The position numbers and the translations under genes were made by a program. Positions 1 to 7,403 of a DNA stretch of 64,000 nt are shown here, in pieces. This DNA comes from Nocardia anocheti (GTDB taxonomy: Bacteria; Actinomycetota; Actinomycetes; Mycobacteriales; Mycobacteriaceae): positions 165,581 to 229,580 of the forward strand of contig NZ_JAQQFV010000011.1 in NCBI RefSeq assembly GCF_029675105.1. The letters are read 5' to 3'. How positions within the stretch are numbered: the stretch's first letter is position 1; every line of letters starts with the position of its first letter. The notes beneath the pieces are model-generated. The model did no database searches, was not told the DNA's origin, and was given only the letters and a program-made list of their open reading frames with translations.

Positions 1-1
1 C

Positions 2-2893
2 AGTGGCGGCGGCGGCGAGGGCGGTGCCGACGCGGATGCCGGTGGCGATGGTGATGGCGGCTCCGGTGCCGAGGCAGGTGGAGGCATCGACGCGCGAGTT
101 GGTGCCGGTGGCGAGGAGGCCGCCTTCGCTGGTGGGTGGACGGATGCCGAGACCGCACGGTGGTTGCGGCGGGGGCTGGGCGAGGTCGAGACGTTGCTCG
201 TCGTCGATGACGTGCAGTGGGCGGATGCCGAGTCCCTGCGGGTGCTGGGTGCGCTGATCCGGAACCGGCCCGCGGGGTTGCGCGTGCTGCTCGCGTGTCG
301 GACCGGGAGCTGCCCGGCGGTGATCTCCCGATTGTGGCGGGCGCCGCGCGTGCGGGCACTGCGTGTTCTGGTGCCGCCGTTCACGGAAGCCGATGTCGCG
401 AGCCTGCTGCCGGAGCGGGACGCGCGCGGGCGGGAGCGGCTGCTGACGGCCTCGCGGGGGAATCCGCTGTACCTGTCGCTGCTGGCCGGGTTGCCCGAGC
501 GGGAGCTGGAACGGGCGCTGAGCGGCCAGGACCCGGACCCGTCCTCGGACGACTACGCGGCGCTGGACCGGACGATCCGCGCCGAGCTGGCCGAACTGCC
601 CGCCGTCGAACAGCTGGTCGCCCAGGCGGTCGCGGTCTGCGGTGTCCCGCCCGATCTCGAACTGGTGTGCGCGACCGCCGATCTGGGGACCGAGGTGGTG
701 GTCGCGGGTCTCGACGGGCTGGTCACCCGGGGCGTGGCCGGGGTGCGCGAGGGCGCCGTGGTCTTCGCCCACCCGCTGATCCGCGCGGCCGCCTACCGGC
801 TGGCCCCACCCGGCTGGCGGGCCATGGCCCATCGCCGCGCCGCCCTCACCCTGCGCACCCGAAACGCCCCGATGCCCGTGCGGGCCCGCCATCTCGAACA
901 CGCCCTGCTCGGTGCCGACGAGCACGCGGGCACCGAACTACGCCAGGCCGCCGACCAGGTGCTGGCCGACGCCCCCGAAGCCAGCGCCCGCTGGCTCGCC
1001 ACGGCCCGACGCCTCGCACCCGCCGTCACCGATCCACCAGCCGACGCGCTGGCCCTGGGCCGCGCGCTGCTGCTGTCCGGCGCCGCCGCGCGGGCGGGGG
1101 AGGAGCTCGCGCCGGTCGCACACACGCCGGGCCCACACCAACTCGAGGCCCTACTGCTGTCCGCGCGGTGCGCACGCATGCTGGGCCGCGTCGAACAGGC
1201 CCGTACGCTGCTCGAAACCGCCGCCTGCCTACCCCGCCGCCCCGGCGACGGACCTGTCCAACTCGAACTAGCCATCCTCGAAATGCAGGACCACCAGCAC
1301 ACCGAGGCCAGAACCCGACTCGCCACCCTGTTCGCCGCTCCCACCATCGCGAAGCCGGACGCTGTCACCCCGCCAGCAACCGGAAATCCAGCCGTTGTCG
1401 CGTCGGTGGCGAGCGGGGATTCGACCGTTGTCGCCTCGACCGTGAGCTCTGACTCGGTCGACGGCCCCGCGACCTCGAGCGAGAGTTCAGCCGCTGCGCC
1501 TTCGGCCGTGAGCGCGGGTTCAGCAGCTGTGACCTCGGTCGTGCGCGGAGATTCGGCCGTTGTCGCCTCGGCCGTGGGCGCGGATTCGGCCGACGGCGCC
1601 GCGTTCCCGAGTGCGGATCGGGCCGTCGTTGCTGCGGCGACCGCACTGCGCTGTCTGAGCCTGCTCGCCGATGCCCGCTTCGCCGAGGCCGACATCCTCT
1701 ACGGCGACTGTGCGGCGGCCTTCGCGACTCTCGACGACGTGGGGCTGCGCGAGATCGTCCACGCTGTGCCCGCCTTCGGCTGGTGCGCGTACTTCCTCGA
1801 CCACGACCCGGACGGCCTGCGACTGCTCGACCGCGCCATCGCCGTGAGCCGCCGCTTCGGCCGCAGCTACGCCCTCGCCGAGCTGCACACCGTGCGCGCC
1901 TACTCGCTCACCAAACTCGGCCGCCTCACCGAATCGCTCGCGGCCGCCGACGACGCCACCGACTCCGCGACCACCTTCCACTACCCCGACCTGCTCGCCT
2001 TCGCGGGCGCCGTCAAACTCCGCACCCTCCAGTTCACGGCCCCCACCGACCTCGCCACCGCCCAGTGGCACACCGTCGCCGCCCTACCCCGCCCCGCCGT
2101 CCGCTGGTGGCGCCGCGTCGTCGACAACATCCTCGCCGAAACCGCCCGCACCCTCGCCATCCCCACGCCACCCCCAACCCCCGAAGACCACCCCGGCCCC
2201 CTCCGCCCCACCCTCCTCGCCCGCGCCGCCCACCTGGCCCTGTCCACCGGCGACCTCCCCACCGCCGAATCCCTCGTCACCCGCGCCGAACAAGCCGCAG
2301 CCCTCACCCCGCCACCCCACACCCACCGCCCCACCGAGCCCGACCGCCCCGCTGCCGATGCCGACCGGGCCGCCGTGCCGGACAGTCAGATCGGAGCGGC
2401 ACTGCTCGCCCGCGCCGACTACGAAACTGCCGTCGGCGCGTGGGAATCGGCCGACGTGGCAGCGACCGCCGCCGCCACGGCCTTCCGCCGCGCGGGCATG
2501 GTCGTGAACGCCGCGCAGGCCGACCTCCTGGCCGGGATCATCGCCGGTCGCCGGGGTGATTTCGGCACCGCCACCAGCCGATTCGCCACCGCCCGTGGCG
2601 TCTTCGCCGAGGCGGGTGCCCAGCGTCTGCTCGCCGACACGATCGCCGCCCAGCGCCGCCTCGCCGGGAGCCGAAGCCCCGGCCCCGCCGCCACGCTCAC
2701 CCGACGCGAGCGCGAGGTCGCCGAACTCGCCGCCCACGGCCACTCCAACAAGGACATCGCCGCCCACCTCTACCTGAGCCCCCGCACCATCGAGGACCAC
2801 CTGGGCCGCGTCCTGCGCAAACTCGGCCTCACCGGCCGGGCGGGCATCGCCCGCAAACTCGACGAACTCGCCGCGCCGCCGCCCAGCACCTGA
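2..2893 (+). CDS. LAL-type (large ATP-binding LuxR) transcriptional regulator, 5' end outside the window
   Basis: Large STAND/AAA+ regulator that probably binds ATP and an unknown ligand before activating transcription. The frame is open from the first bases, so the N-terminus and Walker A loop lie upstream; 963 residues are visible. It opens with a Gly/Ala/Asp-rich stretch, then a Walker B segment (LLVVDDVQWAD, about residue 65), a GNPLYLSLL motif, a long TPR-like helical region and a C-terminal LuxR helix-turn-helix (LTRREREVAELAAHG, SPRTIEDHLGRVLRKLG). Residues about 459-539 form an Ala/Ser/Val-rich in-frame repeat insertion not typical of the family. A TTG at 164 could be mistaken for the start, but it falls inside the ATPase domain. 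Target genes are unknown. The family call is secure; the ligand is not predictable. Confidence 0.9.
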   Translation, partial: SGGGGEGGADADAGGDGDGGSGAEAGGGIDARVGAGGEEAAFAGGWTDAETARWLRRGLGEVETLLVVDDVQWADAESLRVLGALIRNRPAGLRVLLACRTGSCPAVISRLWRAPRVRALRVLVPPFTEADVASLLPERDARGRERLLTASRGNPLYLSLLAGLPERELERALSGQDPDPSSDDYAALDRTIRAELAELPAVEQLVAQAVAVCGVPPDLELVCATADLGTEVVVAGLDGLVTRGVAGVREGAVVFAHPLIRAAAYRLAPPGWRAMAHRRAALTLRTRNAPMPVRARHLEHALLGADEHAGTELRQAADQVLADAPEASARWLATARRLAPAVTDPPADALALGRALLLSGAAARAGEELAPVAHTPGPHQLEALLLSARCARMLGRVEQARTLLETAACLPRRPGDGPVQLELAILEMQDHQHTEARTRLATLFAAPTIAKPDAVTPPATGNPAVVASVASGDSTVVASTVSSDSVDGPATSSESSAAAPSAVSAGSAAVTSVVRGDSAVVASAVGADSADGAAFPSADRAVVAAATALRCLSLLADARFAEADILYGDCAAAFATLDDVGLREIVHAVPAFGWCAYFLDHDPDGLRLLDRAIAVSRRFGRSYALAELHTVRAYSLTKLGRLTESLAAADDATDSATTFHYPDLLAFAGAVKLRTLQFTAPTDLATAQWHTVAALPRPAVRWWRRVVDNILAETARTLAIPTPPPTPEDHPGPLRPTLLARAAHLALSTGDLPTAESLVTRAEQAAALTPPPHTHRPTEPDRPAADADRAAVPDSQIGAALLARADYETAVGAWESADVAATAAATAFRRAGMVVNAAQADLLAGIIAGRRGDFGTATSRFATARGVFAEAGAQRLLADTIAAQRRLAGSRSPGPAATLTRREREVAELAAHGHSNKDIAAHLYLSPRTIEDHLGRVLRKLGLTGRAGIARKLDELAAPPPST
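1380..1620. repeat. In-frame coding repeat inside the LAL regulator
   Basis: Two copies of about 54 bases (near 1419-1473 and 1551-1604) encode GDS-x-VVAS-x-V followed by an S/D/G-rich tail. They are spaced exactly 132 bases, or 44 codons. A third, partial copy (GNPAVVASVAS) lies just upstream. The segment is low in complexity and rich in Ala, Ser and Val, unlike the Leu/Arg-rich helices on either side. It looks like a tandem expansion in a linker between helical repeats. Confidence 0.75.
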
Positions 2894-3090
2894 CCCGCGG
2901 CTCCGGCCGCAGCTACGCGGCGCCGACTCTCACCACCTGAACCGCAGCCCTGGCCGCTGCGACGCGGCGCAGACTCTGCCCATCTGACTCCGCCCATCTG
3001 ACTCCGCGACTCCGGCCGCCGCGACCCGGCACCGACTCCCACCTGACCCCGCGGTCCCGACTGCCCCGACCCAGCGCCGACGCCCAGCCC
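2887..3090. repeat. Degenerate ~47-base tandem repeat beginning at the LAL stop codon
   Basis: The heptamer CAYCTGA, which in the first copy contains the LAL stop codon, recurs at 2887, 2934, 2981, 2995 and 3040. That gives periods of 47, 47, 14 and 45. Each full unit continues with a C/G-rich block of the form CCGCGGCTCCGGCCGC and ends near GCGCCGACTC. The units are diverged but alignable by eye. They fill most of the gap before pgeF. No promoter or further gene is evident in this gap. Confidence 0.75.
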
Positions 3091-3166
3091 GCGCGACCTG
3101 CGACAACGTCCGGAGCGACCGACCTCACCGGGCACCCCCACGCCGACTCGCACTACCCTCGACCCC

Positions 3167-3898
3167 ATGACTTCCGCGCCTCCCACCGTGACCGTGCGTC
3201 GGGTGACCACCACCCGCGCCGGTGGCTTCTCCGTCGCCCCGTACGACTCGTTCAACCTGGGCGATCACGTCAACGACGATCCGGAAGCCGTGCGCCGCAA
3301 TCGGGTTCGCCTGGCCGAGGGGATCGGGCTCACCCCGGACCGGCTGGTGTGGATGGAACAGGTGCACGGGCGCGCCGTGGAGATCGTCGACGGGCCGCGC
3401 GCCGAGCCGGTGCCGGTCACCGACGCCCTGGTCACCACCGTCCCGAATCTCGCGCTGGTGGTGCTCAGCGCCGACTGCGTGCCGATCCTGCTCTCCGACG
3501 ACGAGGCCGGGGTGATCGCCGCGGTGCACGCGGGCCGCGTCGGTGCCCGCATCGGCATCGTGCCCCGGGTGCTCGAGGCGATGGTCTCGGTCGGCGCCAG
3601 GGTCGACCGGATCGGCGCGTTCCTCGGCCCCGCCGCCTCCGGCCGCCAGTACGAGGTGCCCGCCGCCATGCGCGCCGATGTCGAAGCCCACCTGCCCGGC
3701 AGCGCCACCACCACCGTGCGCAAGACTCCTGGCCTCGACCTGCGCGCGGGTATCCGCCGCCAGCTCACCGAGGCGGGCGTGGCGGGTGTGGCCGTCGACC
3801 CGCGCTGCACCATCGAGGACAAGACCCTGTTCAGCCACCGCCGCGGCGCCCCGACCGGCCGCATCGCGGGCGTGATCTGGATGGATCCCACCGCATGA
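3167..3898 (+). CDS. pgeF: Purine nucleoside phosphorylase, YfiH/LACC1 (multicopper-oxidase-like) family
   Basis: YfiH-family enzyme of 243 residues. Members phosphorolyse or deaminate purine nucleosides and are also named polyphenol oxidase or peptidoglycan editing factor. The zinc-site pattern is visible: a histidine in MEQVHG, a cysteine in SADCVPILL and a histidine in VHAGRVG, where most relatives read HAGWRG. In actinobacteria this gene follows ftsZ in the division cluster. Here the gene upstream is the LAL regulator instead. It ends in an ATGA overlap with yggS, so the two are translationally coupled. Family assignment is firm; which activity matters in the cell is uncertain. Confidence 0.92.
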   Translation: MTSAPPTVTVRRVTTTRAGGFSVAPYDSFNLGDHVNDDPEAVRRNRVRLAEGIGLTPDRLVWMEQVHGRAVEIVDGPRAEPVPVTDALVTTVPNLALVVLSADCVPILLSDDEAGVIAAVHAGRVGARIGIVPRVLEAMVSVGARVDRIGAFLGPAASGRQYEVPAAMRADVEAHLPGSATTTVRKTPGLDLRAGIRRQLTEAGVAGVAVDPRCTIEDKTLFSHRRGAPTGRIAGVIWMDPTA

Positions 3899-4674
3899 AT
3901 GGTCAGCGACCGGAGGCGGAGCGCGACCACGGCGGACCCGGTACGAGCGGTGAGCACGACCCGGCCCGGGTCACCGAACTCTCGACCGCCCTCGACGGCC
4001 TGCTCGCCCGCATCGACACCGCCGTCGCCGCCGCGGGCCGACCGCCCGGTTCGGTCCGCCTGCTCCCGGTGACGAAGTTCTTCCCCGCCGCCGACGTCGA
4101 CATCCTCTACCACCTCGGCCGCCGGGAATTCGGTGAATCGCGCGAGCAGGAGGCCTCGGCCAAGGTCGCCGAGCTGGCCTATCCGGACGCCGAATGGCAC
4201 ATGATCGGCCGTCTGCAACGCAACAAGGCGCGCGCGGTGGCCCGCTGGGCGCACACCGTGCACTCGGTCGACAGCGAACGTCTGGCTATCGCTCTAGACC
4301 GCGCCGCGCAGGACGCGCTCGACGCGGGCGAGCGCGCAGAACCCCTGCGTGTGCTGCTGCAGGTGAGCCTGGACGCCGACCCCGGACGCGGGGGTGTCGA
4401 ACCCGCCGATCTGCCCGCCCTGGCCGACCTCGTCGCGAAGTCGCCGGGTCTACATCTGGCCGGTCTGATGGCGATTCCGCCCCTTGACGCCCCGACTCAT
4501 GCGTCCTTTGCGAAGCTTGCGACTTTGCACACTTCGCTGCTGCGCCGACACGCCGACGCCACCGAGCTTTCTGCAGGTATGTCGGGTGATTTGGAGAATG
4601 CGGTCGAACACGGTTCGACGTGTGTGCGTGTCGGAACCGCCTTGATGGGCACTCGACCGATAACCTCGGCGTAG
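3895..4674 (+). CDS. yggS: YggS family pyridoxal phosphate homeostasis protein
   Basis: PLP-binding protein of the alanine-racemase fold type III (YggS/PROSC family), 259 residues, cytosolic. The PLP lysine sits in LLPVTKFFPAADV, and the family signatures GESREQEA, WHMIGRLQRNKA, GLMAIPPL and SAGMSGDLENAVEHGST follow in the usual order. Members buffer free PLP and have no proven catalytic reaction. The start ATG overlaps the pgeF stop as ATGA. The first roughly 25 residues are hydrophilic and not conserved, so a later start remains possible. Its place between pgeF and sepF matches the actinobacterial division cluster. Confidence 0.93.
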   Translation: MNGQRPEAERDHGGPGTSGEHDPARVTELSTALDGLLARIDTAVAAAGRPPGSVRLLPVTKFFPAADVDILYHLGRREFGESREQEASAKVAELAYPDAEWHMIGRLQRNKARAVARWAHTVHSVDSERLAIALDRAAQDALDAGERAEPLRVLLQVSLDADPGRGGVEPADLPALADLVAKSPGLHLAGLMAIPPLDAPTHASFAKLATLHTSLLRRHADATELSAGMSGDLENAVEHGSTCVRVGTALMGTRPITSA

Positions 4675-4781
4675 CAAAGAAACCTCATCAGTCACATTCG
4701 ACACATACGATTGGGCCGAAGAGGCGCTGAGCAAGAACTTCAACACCCGGCCGCCACCGGGGCCGAAGGAAGGTCGACCAG

Positions 4782-5537
4782 ATGAGCACGCTGCACAAGT
4801 TCAAGGCGTACTTCGGCATGGTTCCGCTCGACGAGTACGAAGACGATTACGTCGACGATCACGCCCCCCGCGGCGCCGAGGAGCGCGCCGGTCGCGTCCG
4901 GCCGCGCGGTTACGACCGATACGCCGAAGACCGCTACGGCCCCGACCGTTTCGAGGACGAGGCAGACGACTACCCGCAGCCGGCCTACAAGTCGGCCTAC
5001 CAGGCGCGTCGCGACGACTACGTCGCCGACACCTACGCCGAGGATCGCTACGACACGCCACGGCGCCCGACCAGGATCGATGCGGCCCCGTCGTCGGGCC
5101 GGTCGTTCCGGGCGGGCGGTGTCGCACCCGGTATGCGCGGCTCCACTCGTGGTGCGCTCGCGGTCGATCCCGACGCCGAGGAGCGCAGGCTGGAGGAGCG
5201 CTTGCGCCCCGAGCCCGCGCCCGCGCGGCGGCCCGGGATCTTCGAGGACGGAGGTCCCTTGTCCAAGATCACCACGCTGCGCCCGCGCGATTACAGCGAG
5301 GCCAGGATCATCGGTGAGCGTTTCCGCGAGGGCAACCCGGTCATCATGGACCTGGTCGATCTGAGCAATGCCGACGCGAAACGCCTGGTCGATTTCGCCG
5401 CGGGCCTGGCCTTCGCGTTGCGCGGGTCCTTCGACAAGGTCGCGACGAAGGTGTTCCTGCTCTCACCGGCCGATGTCGACGTATCGGCGGAAGAACGCCG
5501 CCGGATCGCCGAAAACGGCTTCTACAACCAGAAATAG
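4782..5537 (+). CDS. sepF: Cell division protein SepF
   Basis: Membrane anchor for FtsZ, 251 residues. The N-terminus (STLHKFKAYFGMVPLDEYED) is the amphipathic membrane-binding helix followed by acidic residues. Residues about 25-150 are a charged, Tyr/Arg/Asp-rich disordered linker. The C-terminal SepF core starts near KITTLRPRDYSEA and contains NPVIMDLVDLSNADAKR and LVDFAAGLAFALRG, which dimerises and binds the FtsZ tail. The ribosome site AAGGAAGG precedes the ATG. The 107-base gap from yggS contains a candidate -10 (TACGAT), so sepF may have its own promoter. Actinobacteria lacking FtsA and ZipA depend on SepF. Confidence 0.96.
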   Translation: MSTLHKFKAYFGMVPLDEYEDDYVDDHAPRGAEERAGRVRPRGYDRYAEDRYGPDRFEDEADDYPQPAYKSAYQARRDDYVADTYAEDRYDTPRRPTRIDAAPSSGRSFRAGGVAPGMRGSTRGALAVDPDAEERRLEERLRPEPAPARRPGIFEDGGPLSKITTLRPRDYSEARIIGERFREGNPVIMDLVDLSNADAKRLVDFAAGLAFALRGSFDKVATKVFLLSPADVDVSAEERRRIAENGFYNQK

Positions 5538-5559
5538 TGGCGGTCTCCGCCACCGGCTG

Positions 5560-5594
5560 ATGGCCGCCCGCGCCCCGCGCGGCGCGGCCATTTT
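5560..5594 (+). terminator. Hairpin after sepF, possible terminator or attenuator
   Basis: Perfect 8-base arms ATGGCCGC (5560-5567) and GCGGCCAT (5584-5591) enclose a GC-rich loop. The run TTTT overlaps and follows the right arm. It lies between sepF and yggT, so it could limit read-through. The U-run is short. Confidence 0.5.
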
Positions 5595-5626
5595 GCACAC
5601 TGCCGATTTTGCGGCAGAGTGAAGAC

Positions 5627-5929
5627 GTGGCCCTGTTCGCGGTTCTGTACCTCGTGCTTTTCGTCTTCTGGCTGTTGTTGATCGGCCGGGTGATCGTCGA
5701 GTTCATTCGCAGTTTCGCGCGCGACTGGCGCCCGACCGGTGTGGTGGTGATCATCCTGGAGGTCATCTTCACCATCACCGACCCACCGGTGAAACTCCTG
5801 AGGCGGTTGATACCTCCTGTGAATCTCGGGGGTATCCGGCTCGATCTGTCGATAATGGTCCTGCTCTTCGTGGTGTTCATCCTGATGTCCATCGTGGGTA
5901 GGCTCGGGCAGCCCGTGACCTCCGTGTGA
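5627..5929 (+). CDS. yggT: YggT family integral membrane protein
   Basis: Small membrane protein of 100 residues with two hydrophobic segments, about residues 2-22 (VLYLVLFVFWLLLIGRVIVEF) and a C-terminal one (LSIMVLLFVVFILMSIVG). Between them is the conserved loop SFARDWRPTGVVVIILE, then TDPPVKLLRRLIPP. This matches the YggT protein that sits between sepF and wag31 in mycobacteria. The function is not established; a role in envelope organisation is inferred from its neighbours. I chose the GTG at 5627 because it starts exactly where the conserved hydrophobic N-terminus begins. A TTG 18 bases upstream would add six non-conserved residues. Confidence 0.9.
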   Translation: MALFAVLYLVLFVFWLLLIGRVIVEFIRSFARDWRPTGVVVIILEVIFTITDPPVKLLRRLIPPVNLGGIRLDLSIMVLLFVVFILMSIVGRLGQPVTSV

Positions 5930-5989
5930 CATACTGAATCGAGAAGACCGCTTGCTAGTTCTCCAAAAGACGCGTGAAGGGATCCTTCG

Positions 5990-6844
5990 ATGCCGCTGAC
6001 TCCCGCCGATGTGCATAACGTCGCGTTCAGCAAACCGCCGATCGGTAAGCGCGGCTACAACGAGGACGAGGTCGATGCCTTCCTGGATCTCGTCGAGCAG
6101 GAGCTGTCGCGCCTGATCGAGGAGAACGCCGACCTGCGTCAGCGGGTCGCCGAACTCGACACCGAGCTGGCCGACGCCAAGAAGAACCGTGGCTCTGCCC
6201 CGGTCGCCGCCGTGAAGGCCCCGGTCCAACAGGCCCCGCCGCCAGCACCGGAACCGATTCCGGCACCGGCGCCCGCGCCGCCGCCCGCGCCCATGCCGGT
6301 CGCCGCGCCCGCCGCCGCGGGCCCCGACGCGAACATGCAGGCCGCGAAGGTGCTCACCCTGGCGCAGGAGATGGCCGACCGGCTCACCACCGACGCCAAG
6401 ACCGAGGCCGAGGGACTGCTCTCGAACGCGCGGGCAAACTCCGAGCGACTGGTCGGCGACGCCCGTACCCGCTCCGAGGCGATGATCTCCGACGCGCGGC
6501 AGAAGTCCGACGCGATGCTGACCGACGCGCAGAACCGCTCCGACACCCAGATCCGGCAGGCCAAGGACAAGGCCGAGGCGCTCACCGCCGACGCCGAGCG
6601 TCAGCACGCCGAGATCATGGCGACCATCACCCAGCAGCGCACGGTGCTGGAGAGCCGCATCGAGCAGCTCAAGACCTTCGAGCGCGAGTACCGCGTGCGC
6701 CTGAAGTCCTACCTGGAGTCGCAGCTCGAGGAACTGGAGAACCGTGGTTCGGCCGTTCCGGTCGACGGTGGCGAATTCGCCGGGGAAACCAACGGTTCGG
6801 CCAACACCCTCGCTCCGGCCTCCTTCGCCAAGGGCGCCAAGTAA
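5990..6844 (+). CDS. wag31: Cell-pole protein Wag31/DivIVA
   Basis: DivIVA-family coiled-coil protein of 284 residues that marks the growing pole and recruits cell-wall synthesis in mycolate actinobacteria. The N-terminal membrane-curvature domain (PLTPADVHNVAFSKPPIGKR, YNEDEVDAFLDLVEQEL) is near identical to mycobacterial Wag31. A Pro/Ala linker occupies about residues 75-115. The long C-terminal coiled coil carries repeats such as NARANSERLV, DARTRSEAMI and DARQKSDAML. The ribosome site GAAGGG precedes the ATG. A candidate -10 (CATACTGAAT) lies about 55 bases upstream, so the gene can be transcribed apart from yggT. In mycobacteria it is phosphorylated in the linker region by PknA/B; I cannot assign the residue here. 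Confidence 0.97.
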   Translation: MPLTPADVHNVAFSKPPIGKRGYNEDEVDAFLDLVEQELSRLIEENADLRQRVAELDTELADAKKNRGSAPVAAVKAPVQQAPPPAPEPIPAPAPAPPPAPMPVAAPAAAGPDANMQAAKVLTLAQEMADRLTTDAKTEAEGLLSNARANSERLVGDARTRSEAMISDARQKSDAMLTDAQNRSDTQIRQAKDKAEALTADAERQHAEIMATITQQRTVLESRIEQLKTFEREYRVRLKSYLESQLEELENRGSAVPVDGGEFAGETNGSANTLAPASFAKGAK

Positions 6845-6931
6845 ACTGGACCCGGGTCGCGCGGCAGCACACGCCGCGTGATCCGGGAACGCCCAGTTAT
6901 CGTCGGGCTGCTCGGTTGCTTGGGAGTCAGC

Positions 6932-7132
6932 ATGCTCGTCTTGACGCTTGTCCTCGCGGCGCTCGGTTTCGGACTGCTCGTCGCGGCGCTCGCCACCGGT
7001 TCGGTGCTGTGGGCGTGGGGGTGCATCCTGATCTGTCTGCTCGGCGCGGGCACCCTGTTGGTGAGCGCGCTGGCCACCCGAAAACCCGAGAGCGACGCCG
7101 TCCCACCCGGACGCCACGCCCGGCGTGACTGA
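6932..7132 (+). CDS. Small membrane protein downstream of wag31
   Basis: Protein of 66 residues with two predicted membrane helices (LVLTLVLAALGFGLLVAAL and WGCILICLLGAGTLLVSAL) and a short basic, proline-rich tail. Homologous small membrane proteins follow wag31 in mycobacteria and relatives; no function is known. The ATG at 6932 has a good ribosome site (TGGGAG) at normal spacing. A GTG at 6878 in the same frame would add 18 residues (VIRERPVIVG...) but has no clear ribosome site. It belongs to the division block by position. A role in polar growth is inference only. Confidence 0.7.
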   Translation: MLVLTLVLAALGFGLLVAALATGSVLWAWGCILICLLGAGTLLVSALATRKPESDAVPPGRHARRD

Positions 7133-7166
7133 CCCGGGGCCGAAATATTCGCTCGACAGGCCCGGT

Positions 7167-7172
7167 TAGAAT
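7167..7172 (+). promoter_or_regulatory. Candidate -10 element for the ileS T-box transcript
   Basis: TAGAAT lies about 13 bases before the T-box leader begins. No convincing -35 is visible at 17 bases upstream. The assignment rests on position and match to the -10 consensus. Confidence 0.4.
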
Positions 7173-7180
7173 CGAACGAC

Positions 7181-7403
7181 ATACGGCAGTGATCCGGCCA
7201 TCACCGGGGAGTCTTCGGAAGAACGGCGCGCGAGCGCTCAGTAGAACCGAACGGGCGAGCCCGTCACAGCTCACCACGAGAGGCGCGTTCCCCGTCGGGA
7301 CGCGCAAGCGGGGTGGTACCGCGGTCTCGGCGCACCGGCGTCGGCATCGTCCCCGTGCCCAGGAACGCGCCGACGGCGCGACGGCACGAGGAGCACTTCC
7401 GCG
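7181..7403 (+). ncRNA. Ile T-box riboswitch leader of ileS (translational type, ultrashort stem I)
   Basis: The leader carries the T-box core GGGTGGTACCGCGG (7311-7324), whose TGGT bulge would pair with the ACCA end of uncharged tRNA-Ile. A short stem (TCCGG/CCGGGGA, about 7193-7209) presents CCATCA in its loop, so ATC at 7200-7202 is the likely isoleucine specifier. Another ATC lies at 7192-7194. A hairpin GCGCGT/ACGCGC (about 7283-7305) precedes the T-box. A nested hairpin (CGTGCC...CGCGCC gac GGCGCG...GGCACG, 7354-7388) abuts the Shine-Dalgarno GAGGAG (7388-7393). That arrangement fits control of ribosome access rather than a U-tract terminator. Actinobacterial ileS leaders of this class are known. 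Confidence 0.92.
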
